This document shows, one piece after another, positions 36,843 to 45,291 of a stretch of DNA of 46,293 nucleotides (within the stretch, counting starts at the first letter, position 1; the number at the start of each line of letters is the position of its first letter). This DNA comes from Subdoligranulum variabile (GTDB taxonomy: Bacteria; Bacillota; Clostridia; Oscillospirales; Ruminococcaceae). The notes under the pieces are model-generated. The model was not told where the DNA came from, ran no database searches, and worked only from the letters and a program-made list of their open reading frames with translations. The translations under genes and the position numbers were made by a program. The stretch lies in contig SFKI01000014.1 of NCBI GenBank assembly GCA_004554775.1, positions 1 through 46,293 of the forward strand. Reading direction: 5' to 3'.

Positions 36843-38870
36843 TTATTTTACCACTGCCGCCAATTTTTGCAAAATCGGCGCGCTGGCAAGGTCCTGCTTG
36901 GTGCTGACAGGCACGGGTAGCCAATGGCCGTTTTGCTCCTCGATCAGCCCCAGCTCGTGCAGGGCGGCCAGGCTGGTCAGCGTTTTGCCGGTGTTCTCCG
37001 GCCCCTGGGCGGCAAACACCGGCTGCAAATCGCCCGAGACGACCTGCCCGCCCCGGATACGCTTGTACAGCATCACGGTGTCGGCACGGTCCGGCAGCAG
37101 CGTAGCGGCACGGGCGGGTTCCAGCGTGCCGCCGGTGCGGAACGCCTCAAACCAGGCGGCCTGTTCACTGGGCAGGTTGCCGAGCCCCGCCGGGCGGATG
37201 GCCCGCAGATGAGCCGAGACCATCGGCCCACTGCGCCCGGTAAAGATCGAAACTTCGAGCGCGGCTTCCACCGCCGTGCCCACCGGGTAGGCAAATGCCT
37301 GCGGTGCTACGCCGAAAATCGAGGCAAACACCGTGTCATTGTCCTGCCGCAGCCGCACACGGGTGTGGCGTCCCTCAGCGCCCATCGGCCAGATGCCGTC
37401 GATCACGGCATCGCAGACCAGCAGCACCGGCATGGGGTTTTCGCGGCCAAACGGGGCCAGGCGGCTCAATTCCTGCACATTGGGCAGCGTCAACTCGGAA
37501 AGCTGCACGGCAGCGTCCAGATTCAGCGCGGGTGCGCCGGGGCGCGGGGCATGCTGCGCAGCCCAGGCGTTGATAGCCTGGCGGAACGCGGGCAGCTTTT
37601 CTTCCTCGATCTCCACACCGGCGGCCGCCGCGTGCCCGCCGAAGCGGGTCAGGTACTGCGCGCACCCGGCCAGCGCGCCGTGCAGGTCAAACGGGTCGGG
37701 CGCACGGCCGCTGCCGCGTCCCTCGCCATTTTGCAGCGAGATGACAATGGCGGGGCGGTTGTACTTTTCCATCAGCCGCGCGGCCACGATGCCGATGACG
37801 CCGGGGTGCCACCCCTCGCCCGAGACGACCAGCACGCGGTCGCGCTGGCGGGCAGGGTCGGCTTCAAGCGTTTTCTGCGCGGCAGCGAACACTTCCTGTT
37901 CGGTCTGCTGGCGCTCGGTGTTGATCTCGGCCAGGCGGGCGGCGATACCTGCGGCCTGGGCTTCGTCGGTGCAAAGCAGCAATTTCAGCGCTACAGCGGC
38001 GTTATCCATGCGGCCCGCTGCGTTCAGGCGCGGGGCCAGGCTGTAGCTGACCGTGTCCGCCGTGACGGGCTTGCCCGCAACACCGGCGTTTTCCATCAGC
38101 GCCTGCAAACCAGGGCGCATCGTGTCCTGCAAAAGCGCCAGGCCCTCACGCACAAGGGTGCGGTTCTCCCCCACAAGCGGCATCACGTCGGCCACAGTGC
38201 CAAGTGCGACCAGCTCGCCGTACATCTCAAGCAGATCGGCGGGCGCGCAGCCCTCGAGCGCGGCGCAGAGTTTGAACGCCACGCCCGCGCCGCACAGATC
38301 CTTGAACGGGCTTTCATCGTCGGCCCGCTTGGGGTCGACCACCGCAATGGCATCGGGCAGGGTTTCGCCGGGCAGGTGGTGGTCGGTCACGATAAGATCA
38401 AGCCCCAGTTCTTTGGCGCAGGCTGCTTCCTCGATGGCTGAGATGCCGTTGTCCACGGTGACGACCAGCGTAAAGCCTTTCTCTGCCAGCAATTCCAGCG
38501 CCGGGCGGGTCAGGCCGTAGCCGGTGCCGCGGGTGGGCAGCTTGCAGCGCACATGCGCGCCCATGCTGCTTAAACATTCGTACAGAATCGCGGTGGCGGA
38601 GATGCCATCAACATCGTAATCGCCGTAGATAACGATGGTCTCCTCGTTCTCAACGGCCTGCTCGATGCGGGCCACGGCTTTGTCCATATCGCGCAGCAAA
38701 AATGGGTCCGAGAGCTCGGCCCCGGCGCCCAGCAGCGCCTGCACTTCGGCCGGGTTGGTACAGCCGCGGGCGGCCAGTACCCGGCGCAGCAGCGCCCCGC
38801 ACCCGGCCCCGGCCAGTGCTTCTTCGGCGGCGGGGTCGGTGCTTTTGATCTGCCAGGCGGGATAGTTCAT
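36843..38870 (-). CDS. recJ: Single-stranded-DNA exonuclease RecJ
   Basis: 675 aa. 5'-3' exonuclease of recombination and mismatch repair. DHH phosphoesterase motifs are complete: IYGDYDVDGISAT (residues 84-89), TVDNGIS, VTDHHLPGE and CGAGVAFKL (motif IV region). The DHHA1 part has SGEGWHPGVIGIVAARL and GRGSGRAPDPFDLHGALAGC, RFGGHAAAAG. An OB fold and an extra C-terminal region follow, ending in ASAPILQKLAAVVK. The start ATG 38870 has GGAG 9 nt upstream. Gene order XpaC-recJ-rel is compatible with Clostridia. Confidence 0.96.
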   Translation of the reverse strand: MNYPAWQIKSTDPAAEEALAGAGCGALLRRVLAARGCTNPAEVQALLGAGAELSDPFLLRDMDKAVARIEQAVENEETIVIYGDYDVDGISATAILYECLSSMGAHVRCKLPTRGTGYGLTRPALELLAEKGFTLVVTVDNGISAIEEAACAKELGLDLIVTDHHLPGETLPDAIAVVDPKRADDESPFKDLCGAGVAFKLCAALEGCAPADLLEMYGELVALGTVADVMPLVGENRTLVREGLALLQDTMRPGLQALMENAGVAGKPVTADTVSYSLAPRLNAAGRMDNAAVALKLLLCTDEAQAAGIAARLAEINTERQQTEQEVFAAAQKTLEADPARQRDRVLVVSGEGWHPGVIGIVAARLMEKYNRPAIVISLQNGEGRGSGRAPDPFDLHGALAGCAQYLTRFGGHAAAAGVEIEEEKLPAFRQAINAWAAQHAPRPGAPALNLDAAVQLSELTLPNVQELSRLAPFGRENPMPVLLVCDAVIDGIWPMGAEGRHTRVRLRQDNDTVFASIFGVAPQAFAYPVGTAVEAALEVSIFTGRSGPMVSAHLRAIRPAGLGNLPSEQAAWFEAFRTGGTLEPARAATLLPDRADTVMLYKRIRGGQVVSGDLQPVFAAQGPENTGKTLTSLAALHELGLIEEQNGHWLPVPVSTKQDLASAPILQKLAAVVK

Positions 38871-38892
38871 AAACGGGTTCTCCTTTTATCTT

Positions 38893-39999
38893 TCACTTTG
38901 CCTTAAAGTCGGCGTCAAAATCATGGGTCAGGCCATCCTGGCGCAGCATCGCTTCGAGGGTGTCGATCTCGGTCGAAACGTCCATGCTGACATCTTGCAG
39001 CAGGGTGTCGTACAGCTTGGTGTAGGCTTCGTTCAGCGTGTGCAGGATGGCGGTGATGTCCCGCCGGATCTCGGCGGCGTTGGCGGTGTCGCTCTCGCCC
39101 AGGCCCTGCGCGGTGTCCAACAGCTTGCGGGTGGTGGGCAGGTAATACTCGCGGAAGCGGCGCACCCGGGGCCGCTGCTCGGGGTGGTTATGCACGAAGC
39201 CCAGGATCGACGCGCAGGTTTTCTGCATTTTGGCAATTTCCGCGTCGGCTTCAGGGCCGAGCTTGCCGCTGCAGATTTTGAGATAGTTCAAAAAATCTAC
39301 ACCGTCACGGTTGAACTGCTCGCCATCGGTCAGGGTCTGGGCGGGCGCAGGCTGCGGGGTGGGGCTGTGTGCCGGGCAGAGGGAGTCATCAAGGTAGAGC
39401 GTTCTGTAATCGTCGCTGATGGCCGCGTTGGGAAAGTCGCCGTTGGCAACGGCCTTGGTCACGGTCTCGTAGGCTTTTTCCTGTTTGATCTGCGCCTTGC
39501 GGGCAAGCGTGGGCAGGTCGCAGGTCCAGTCGTTGGCGGCGCGCAGCAGCTTGCGCAGGCGGGAAAAGTAGCTGAGCTTTTTCATGCCCACAACGGCCAT
39601 GAACAGAAAGCCGAGCGTGACCGGAGTGAATACGGCGGTTAAAATCGGGATGGCCATGAACTCCTCGGCCGTCAGGCCCAGCGGCCCTGCGCCGACGGCT
39701 GTCAGGATGCCGAGTACGAGCGCCGCGATGCCGAAGCAGCCGACAAAGGTCCAGCCGACCGCCGTCAAGGTGGCGCCGACGGCCTGCCCGCCGCCCCGCC
39801 ATTTTTGCTCCAGGCGGCGCTTCCAGGCGGAAAAGCTGTCCGGCTGGGCTGTGGCGCGGGTCATGGCATCCCCGGCCTGTTCGAGCGCTTCGGCGATGCT
39901 GCCCAGCACCGACGAGCCGACCTGCGTGCCGAACTGTATGGCGGAGTCAAGTATATCGCCGAGGTCGTAGTTATCGTTATTTTTGCGGTTATCTGACAT
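38893..39999 (-). CDS. XpaC-like (5-bromo-4-chloroindolyl phosphate hydrolysis family) membrane protein
   Basis: 368 aa. The N-terminal about 75 residues are polar, with helical SVLGSIAEALEQAGDAMTRA. Two membrane segments follow (VGWTFVGCFGIAALVLGILT and a second at LTAVFTPVTLGFLFMAVVGM), then a winged-helix-like part (LPTLARKAQIKQEKAYETVT, ISDDYRTLYLDD). A C-terminal helical region holds FVHNHPEQRPRVRRFREYYL and TRKLLDTAQGLGES, characteristic of XpaC, which is often paired with TelA. No telA is visible here. Function is unresolved; the phosphatase name comes from an early screen. Confidence 0.75.
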   Translation of the reverse strand: MSDNRKNNDNYDLGDILDSAIQFGTQVGSSVLGSIAEALEQAGDAMTRATAQPDSFSAWKRRLEQKWRGGGQAVGATLTAVGWTFVGCFGIAALVLGILTAVGAGPLGLTAEEFMAIPILTAVFTPVTLGFLFMAVVGMKKLSYFSRLRKLLRAANDWTCDLPTLARKAQIKQEKAYETVTKAVANGDFPNAAISDDYRTLYLDDSLCPAHSPTPQPAPAQTLTDGEQFNRDGVDFLNYLKICSGKLGPEADAEIAKMQKTCASILGFVHNHPEQRPRVRRFREYYLPTTRKLLDTAQGLGESDTANAAEIRRDITAILHTLNEAYTKLYDTLLQDVSMDVSTEIDTLEAMLRQDGLTHDFDADFKAK

Positions 40000-40017
40000 T
40001 TTGTTTCCTTACCTATG

Positions 40018-41616
40018 TCACTCACACGGTTTATATTTCTTCATCAGCTCGGCGGCACAGCGGACGCCGTCGACGGCGGCGGTCATGATGCCGCCCGCGT
40101 AGCCTGCACCCTCGCCGCAGGGGTACAACCCGGGCAGGGCTTCGCAGACCAGCGTTTCCTTGTCGCGCACCAAGCGCACCGGGCTGCTGGTACGGGTCTC
40201 CAGACCCGTCAGCACGGCATCGGGCGCGCGGTAGGCGGCCAGCTTGCGGCCAAAGGCGGTCAGCCCCTCGCGCAATGCCCCGCTCAACTCATCCGGCAGC
40301 AGCGCACTCAGATTGGCGGGGGTCACGCCGCGCGGGTAGGTGGGCTGCACAGCACCCAGGTTCAGTTCGCCGCGCCCGGCCAGAAAGCTGCCCACGGTCT
40401 CCGCCGGGGCGAGGTATCCCCCGCCGCCCGCGCGGTAGGCGGCCTGTTCCAGCTGGCGCTGGAATGCGACGGCTTTGGCGGGGTCATTGTCAAAATCGTG
40501 GCCGTCCACGCTGACGACCACCGCCGCATTGGCGTTTTTGCCGTTGCGGGCGTGCAGGCTCATGCCGTTGGTGACAACGGCGTTTTCCTCGCTGGCAGCG
40601 GCGCAGACCGAGCCGCCCGGGCACATGCAAAAGGTATACACGCACCGTCCGCCGCTGACATGCTGACTGAGCTGGTACTCACCCACCGGCAGCACCGGGT
40701 GGCCGGCAGCGGCGTGGTACAGGCTTTTGTCGATCTCGGTTTGCAGGTGTTCGGCCCGGAAGCCGACCGAGAACGGCTTGCATTCCAGCGGCAGGCCCAG
40801 GCCGTGCAGCATGGCAAAGGTATCCCGCGCACTGTGGCCGACGGCTAAAATCAGCTGCTGGCAGGCAAAGTCGCCTGCTGTGGTCTCGATACCCGCCAGC
40901 GCGCCGTTTTCGATCTTGAGGCCGGTCAAGGCGGTATGGAACCGCACCTCACCGCCCAGGGCAATGATCTCCTGCCGGATGCTGCGGATGATGCCGCGCA
41001 AAAGATCGGTGCCCACGTGGGGCTTTTGCCGCCATGCGATATCCGCCGGGGCGCCGTGCTGCAAAAATGCGTCGGTCACAAAGGCACAGAGCGGGTCGCC
41101 CACGCGGGTGGTCAGCTTGCCGTCCGAGAAAGTGCCTGCGCCGCCCTCGCCAAACTGGATGTTGGCGTTCAGGTTCAGCTCACCGGTCTTTTCAAAATGT
41201 TCTACGGCCTTGACGCGCTCGTCCAGTTCGGGACCGCGTTCCAGCACCAGCGGGTGAAAACCGTTGCGGGCCAGCAGCAGCGCAGCGAAAAGCCCCGCCG
41301 GGCCAAGACCGACGACGACCGGGCGGCTTTTTAACGCTGTATCGCCCACCGGGAAAGAAAACCGGGCGGGCTGTGTGAAACAGACACAGGGCGAGGCCCC
41401 GGCGTATGCCGATTCCTCACCCTCGTCTTTGAGCGTGATCGCCATCGTGTAGACCAGCACGGGCTTGCCGTGCCGGGCGTCTACCGATAATTTTGCCACC
41501 CCGCAGTGCGCCGCCTTGCGGGCGGGCACGTGCAGGATGCGTAGGGCCTGGGCTGCTGCCTCGGCGTCCGGGTCGGGGCAGCTCAGCGGCAGGCGGATGT
41601 TGCGGACAAGTAACAT
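40018..41616 (-). CDS. FAD-dependent oxidoreductase of the COG2509 type
   Basis: 532 aa. The N-terminal about 90 residues are an RNA-binding-like/ferredoxin-like lobe (ALRILHVPARKAAHCGVAKL). The FAD-binding Rossmann motif is VVVGLGPAGLFAALLLARNG, followed by the family-specific NANIQFGEGGAGTFSDGKLT and late PCGEGAGYAGGIMTAAVDG. These identify COG2509 uncharacterised flavoproteins, common in anaerobes. The substrate is unknown; despite similar names it is not a thioredoxin reductase. It lies in the run downstream of cdaA-cdaR. Confidence 0.85.
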   Translation of the reverse strand: MLLVRNIRLPLSCPDPDAEAAAQALRILHVPARKAAHCGVAKLSVDARHGKPVLVYTMAITLKDEGEESAYAGASPCVCFTQPARFSFPVGDTALKSRPVVVGLGPAGLFAALLLARNGFHPLVLERGPELDERVKAVEHFEKTGELNLNANIQFGEGGAGTFSDGKLTTRVGDPLCAFVTDAFLQHGAPADIAWRQKPHVGTDLLRGIIRSIRQEIIALGGEVRFHTALTGLKIENGALAGIETTAGDFACQQLILAVGHSARDTFAMLHGLGLPLECKPFSVGFRAEHLQTEIDKSLYHAAAGHPVLPVGEYQLSQHVSGGRCVYTFCMCPGGSVCAAASEENAVVTNGMSLHARNGKNANAAVVVSVDGHDFDNDPAKAVAFQRQLEQAAYRAGGGGYLAPAETVGSFLAGRGELNLGAVQPTYPRGVTPANLSALLPDELSGALREGLTAFGRKLAAYRAPDAVLTGLETRTSSPVRLVRDKETLVCEALPGLYPCGEGAGYAGGIMTAAVDGVRCAAELMKKYKPCE

Positions 41617-41637
41617 TTATATTTTCCTCTGTGGGGG

Positions 41638-42927
41638 TTATTTCGCCGTCACTTCGCACTGGACGGTGTAGCTGCCGGTGGCGAAGATGCGGGTCGAGGA
41701 CGGGATCTGGATGGTCACGGGGATGGTCTGCTGACCCACCGTCAGGCCGATGCTCTGGCAGTCGATCTGCGCCACGACACTGTCTGCCGACAGTTCCTCG
41801 ATTTCCTCCTGCGGGCCGTAGAGTTCCACGCCGCTGACAAGGCTGGACAAGATCTCCATATCGTAGTTGCTGGGCACATTGATGAGCCGGATGTTGGAGA
41901 TGTTCAGCGTAGTGGAAGCCATATTCGACGTGTTAAAGCTCAGCGTCACGTTGGTGACACCATCCAGCGAAACGACGCTGGCGGGCAGCTCAATCAGACG
42001 CTGGTAATCGCGGCCAAGCTCAAACTCGCGCGCAAGGTCAAAGTCGGTCACAGTCAGGCTTTCCAGTGCGCTGACGGTGCGAGCCGGGCCTGCCACACGC
42101 AGTTTTTGCTGGCTCAGCGTGTAGTGCAGGCTACTGGTATCAAAGCCGTTGGGCACGCCGATAAAATCCACTTCCAGCGGCAGCTCGCGCACCTGGTAGA
42201 TGGTCAGCGTCACGTTGGCGGAATCGCTGTCCATCGTGGTGTACTGCGGGGTGATGGTGTTGCCGTTCTCGTCGCGCATTTCCAGCGTCGTGGGCGTCGT
42301 GGTCGTGTCGGCCAGTGCATCCTCATTGACGACGGGGGCTACCACCTGGCTGATCTGATCTAACTCGCTCGTTGGGCCGCGCAGCGTGATCTCGGCAGGC
42401 ACGGCGGCGGTCTTGTTCAGCATATAGCCGTCCGCGATCGACACGGCGGAGGCATCCACCGTGATGGGCACGGTCTTTTCGCTGACCTCGTCAAACATCA
42501 CGTCGATCGTATCATAAGGCGCTTCGACCGTACACTTGATGTTGCCGGAATAGTCGGTGGTATTGGTGACGCGGGCCTGCAAGCGCAGCGTGACCTTGCC
42601 CGCACCGCTGACGCCTGAATAGTTCGGGTAGACCATGATGTCCGAGCTGGTCATCTTGCCAATATTGGTGATATTGCCCTCGACCTTGACAGTCACACCG
42701 GTGACAGCCGGCCGCTCGACAATATCCAGCCCCTGATTGGTGTAGGTGGTGGCAGAGTTGGCGTAGTTGATGGGCACATCGCGGATGGTGATGCTACTTT
42801 GCGGGTCGATGTAGATGGTCACGATCAGCCAGGCAGCCAGACCGCAGGCCAGCGCCATCAGGATAGATCCCACACGGTTATCCAGGAGGGACTTGCGCCC
42901 CTGTGGTGTGTTATTCGGCTTCGGCAT
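41638..42927 (-). CDS. cdaR: YbbR-domain protein, CdaR-like regulator of diadenylate cyclase
   Basis: 429 aa. One N-terminal membrane segment (SILMALACGLAAWLIVTIYI), then an extracellular region built of repeated YbbR domains (for example VPINYANSATTYTNQGLDIV, then VTVKVEGNITNIGKM, VPAEITLRGPTSELDQISQV, LRVAGPARTVSALESLTVTD and VSGVELYGPQEEIEEL), about four repeats. CdaR binds and tunes the membrane cyclase CdaA. The gene overlaps the end of cdaA by 17 nt. The usual third partner, glmM, is not adjacent here. Confidence 0.9.
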   Translation of the reverse strand: MPKPNNTPQGRKSLLDNRVGSILMALACGLAAWLIVTIYIDPQSSITIRDVPINYANSATTYTNQGLDIVERPAVTGVTVKVEGNITNIGKMTSSDIMVYPNYSGVSGAGKVTLRLQARVTNTTDYSGNIKCTVEAPYDTIDVMFDEVSEKTVPITVDASAVSIADGYMLNKTAAVPAEITLRGPTSELDQISQVVAPVVNEDALADTTTTPTTLEMRDENGNTITPQYTTMDSDSANVTLTIYQVRELPLEVDFIGVPNGFDTSSLHYTLSQQKLRVAGPARTVSALESLTVTDFDLAREFELGRDYQRLIELPASVVSLDGVTNVTLSFNTSNMASTTLNISNIRLINVPSNYDMEILSSLVSGVELYGPQEEIEELSADSVVAQIDCQSIGLTVGQQTIPVTIQIPSSTRIFATGSYTVQCEVTAK

Positions 42928-43807
42928 GGGACGTGTTCCCTCCTTTGCGCAGCAGTTTTTTCAGCATGGATTCGTCATCTTCCTCGGTCTCTTCGGGCGG
43001 AACGATCTCCTCCTGCAAGAGATTGAACAGGTTCTGGCGGTCCAGGCGGCGGATGAGCACGCCGTTTTTCGCCATCGAAATGATACCGGTTTCCTCCGAC
43101 ACGACAACGACGATGGCGTCGGAGTTTTCGCTCATGCCCAGGCCCGCGCGGTGACGGGTGCCCATGTCCTTGCCCATATCCAGGTTGTTGGAAAGCGGCA
43201 GCACGCAGCCCGCCGCCACAATAACGCCGTCCCGGATGACGACTGCACCGTCGTGCAGGGGCGTGCCCTCGTAAAAGATCGTTCCCAGCATTTCAGGGAT
43301 AACATCGGCGTGCATTGGCGTGCCGGTGCGGATGATCTCATCGAGGTTGTTGCGGCGTTCCAGCACCATCAGTGCGCCGGTGCGGGTGTCGGAAAGCTGC
43401 TCGGCAGCATCGCAGATAGCGACGACGGCACTTTGCCATACCCCGCGCAGGGACGGATCGCTGCGGCGGCTGCCAAACAGGCGGTTGGCCCAGACCGTTG
43501 TCTGGCCCATGCGCTCCAGCGCACGGCGCAGCTCCGGCTGGAAGATGACCACCGCCGCCGTAAAGGCCACGGTGACAACGTTGTTCAGCACCCAGGTGAC
43601 GGTGCGCAGATTGAACAGCGCCGCAAAGCCGTAGAACAGCACCAGCAGCGCAATACCCTTGACCAGCTGACCCGCGCGGGATTTGCGCGCGAACTGAATG
43701 AGCTGGTAAAACGCAAAGGAAATGATCAGGATATCAAGCGTGTCTGAAAACAGATCAAACGCCCGCAGGCTGCTGATGATAGCGGATAATGTCTGGTTTT
43801 GCAGCAT
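42911..43807 (-). CDS. cdaA: Diadenylate cyclase CdaA
   Basis: 298 aa. Three N-terminal hydrophobic segments (LDILIISFAFYQLIQFA, GIALLVLFYGFAALF, NVVTVAFTAAVVIF) precede a DAC domain. Catalytic motifs are present: DGA in LHDGAVVIRDGVIVAAGCVL and RHR in GTRHRAGLGMSENSDAIVV, then SEETGIISMAKNG. It joins two ATP to c-di-AMP, which controls potassium and osmolyte balance and cell-wall homeostasis. The C-terminus is acidic then basic (PPEETEEDDESMLKKLLRKG). It starts 42 nt after ispDF and overlaps cdaR. Confidence 0.96.
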   Translation of the reverse strand: MLQNQTLSAIISSLRAFDLFSDTLDILIISFAFYQLIQFARKSRAGQLVKGIALLVLFYGFAALFNLRTVTWVLNNVVTVAFTAAVVIFQPELRRALERMGQTTVWANRLFGSRRSDPSLRGVWQSAVVAICDAAEQLSDTRTGALMVLERRNNLDEIIRTGTPMHADVIPEMLGTIFYEGTPLHDGAVVIRDGVIVAAGCVLPLSNNLDMGKDMGTRHRAGLGMSENSDAIVVVVSEETGIISMAKNGVLIRRLDRQNLFNLLQEEIVPPEETEEDDESMLKKLLRKGGNTSHAEAE

Positions 43808-43849
43808 GGGTAAGGCCTGTCCTTTCCTTTAACTAACGGTTGGTTGCTT

Positions 43850-44986
43850 TCACTCGATCAGGGCAACGGCGTGGGCCGCAATGCCAAGCCCCTCACCGGT
43901 AAAGCCGAGGTGTTCCTCGGTGGTGGCTTTCACGCTCACTGCGTCCAACGGCAGGCCGAACGCATCGGCGATATTCTGGCGCATAGCCGGGATGTGCGGC
44001 GCAAGCTTGGGGCGCTGGCACAGGATGGTGGCGTCGATGTTGCCCACCTTGTAACCGTGGGCGGCGATGATCTTTGCCACTTCACGCGTCAAGGCCAGCG
44101 AGTCCGCGCCCTTGTAGGCAGGGTCTGTATCGGGGAAATGCTGGCCGATGTCCCCCAGTGCTGCCGCGCCGAGCACGGCGTCCATCACCGCGTGCAACAG
44201 CACGTCTGCATCTGAATGGCCCAGCAGGCCCTTCTCGTAGGGCACCTCTACCCCGCCCAGGATGAGCTTGCGGTCCTCGACTAAGCGGTGCACATCATAT
44301 CCGTGGCCAATACGCATGGTTTTCTCCTTTTGTAAGTCCTCTTTGGTGGTGATTTTCAGGTTGGCGTAGTCGCCCGCCGTCAGCGTGACAGGCAGGCCGG
44401 CCAGCTCAAACAAGCTGCAATCATCGGTGACAAGGCTGGCTTTTTCGCCGCTGACAGCTTCCAGCGCCTGCAAGTAGAGTGCCCGGTCAAAGCACTGGGG
44501 CGTCTGCACGGCGTACAGCATGGCGCGGTCCGGCGTGGCAACGACTTTGCCGTCCTGATCCGCTATTTTGATGGTATCCTTGACGGGCACCGCCGGAGCG
44601 GCGGCACCGCTCTCGGCGGCAGCCTGCAATGCGGCGGTGATGATCTCTGCGCTGGCAAACGGGCGGGCCGCATCATGGATGGCTACGAGCTGCCCTTTGG
44701 CGGCCGCAAGGCCGCTGCGCACGCTGTCGGCACGGGTCGCGCCCCCCTGCACCACCGTGCAGGGCTTGGGGCAGGCGGCGGCGATAGCCTCGCACTGGGG
44801 GCGGTTGCCGCCCGCGACCAGCACCAGCTCATCCACCGCCGGGTGGGCGGCAAACAGGGCGCAGCTGGTTTCCAGCACCGTGCGTCCATCGGGCAGGCGG
44901 TAGCTGAGCTTATCAAACCCCATGCGGCGGGATGCCCCCGCAGCAACGATGATGGCCGTAACAGACGGCAATGCCTTTTGCGGCAT
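43850..44986 (-). CDS. ispDF: Bifunctional IspD-IspF fusion of the MEP isoprenoid pathway
   Basis: 378 aa. Residues about 1-222 are IspD (MEP cytidylyltransferase): AAGASRRMGFDKLSYRL, IHDAARPF, VKDTIKI, LVTDDCSLFE. Residues from 224 are IspF (MEcPP synthase): MRIGHGYDVHRLVEDRKLIL, LGHSDADVLLHAVMDAVLGA, and KATTEEHLGFTGEGLGIAAH. IspF Asp and His metal ligands are in GYDVH and GHSDAD. The two steps are not consecutive (IspE lies between). In the linker, DNA for QKEK contains AAGGAG six bases before the ATG of the IspF part, so separate IspF could also be made. It starts a long minus-strand run with cdaA next. Confidence 0.96.
   Translation of the reverse strand: MPQKALPSVTAIIVAAGASRRMGFDKLSYRLPDGRTVLETSCALFAAHPAVDELVLVAGGNRPQCEAIAAACPKPCTVVQGGATRADSVRSGLAAAKGQLVAIHDAARPFASAEIITAALQAAAESGAAAPAVPVKDTIKIADQDGKVVATPDRAMLYAVQTPQCFDRALYLQALEAVSGEKASLVTDDCSLFELAGLPVTLTAGDYANLKITTKEDLQKEKTMRIGHGYDVHRLVEDRKLILGGVEVPYEKGLLGHSDADVLLHAVMDAVLGAAALGDIGQHFPDTDPAYKGADSLALTREVAKIIAAHGYKVGNIDATILCQRPKLAPHIPAMRQNIADAFGLPLDAVSVKATTEEHLGFTGEGLGIAAHAVALIE
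44324..44329 (-). promoter_or_regulatory. Internal Shine-Dalgarno site within ispDF
   Basis: AAGGAG on the minus strand, 6 nt before ATG 44317-44315 of the IspF moiety. Ideal spacing for internal initiation, giving a free 155-residue IspF. Confidence 0.6.
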
Positions 44987-45023
44987 ACGGTTGTGCCCCC
45001 CTTAGGATAGGTATATATTTATC

Positions 45024-45029
45024 ATTATA
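45024..45029 (-). promoter_or_regulatory. Probable -10 box upstream of ispDF
   Basis: Minus strand TGTATAATGATAA with TATAAT at 45029-45024; the same string precedes the response-regulator gene. The -35 is weak (TGGATT at 17 nt). AAGGGGGGC forms the ribosome site further down. Confidence 0.45.
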
Positions 45030-45112
45030 CAGGGTCAGCATAAAAAAATCCACTAAAATCCAGAGGTTTTTTCCGTGAAAATTCACAACCCGCTTTCCTT
45101 GCCCTCTATGTC

Positions 45113-45141
45113 TTGACGGAACCGCCTGTACCTTTTATAAT
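45113..45141 (+). promoter_or_regulatory. Promoter of the DegV gene
   Basis: TTGACG (45113-45118), 17-nt spacer, TATAAT (45136-45141). Predicted start near 45148, so the MITE-like repeat that follows is transcribed as part of the leader. Confidence 0.8.
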
Positions 45142-45163
45142 AATAGTACATAGAAATAATAAG

Positions 45164-45262
45164 GGCAACACTGCACAATTCTAAGTGCCGATACAGCACG
45201 CGAGGTGCACCAGCTGCTGGAGCGGTGCTTAAGCTGTCAGGCGGAAATTGTGCGATGTTGCC
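45164..45262. mobile_element. MITE-like element, internally deleted copy (99 bp)
   Basis: GGCAACACTGCACAATTC ... GAAATTGTGCGATGTTGCC, with inner flanks TAAGTGCCGATACAGC and GGAGCGGTGCTTAAGC identical to the long copy but the central about 73 bp missing. It lies between the degV promoter and its ribosome site (GGAGG at 45277). Confidence 0.8.
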
Positions 45263-45291
45263 CCAGCCATAGAACCGGAGGCTTCTGCCCT

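Noticed and set aside
44987..45291. Possible missed small gene in the longest gap
   Set aside because: The stretch is accounted for by two divergent promoters and one MITE copy; short frames crossing it have no ribosome site.
45205..45291. Upstream extension of the DegV protein by 29 residues
   Set aside because: The extension lies inside the MITE repeat and has no ribosome site; GGAGG at 45277 and the conserved MIVSDSS start favour 45292.
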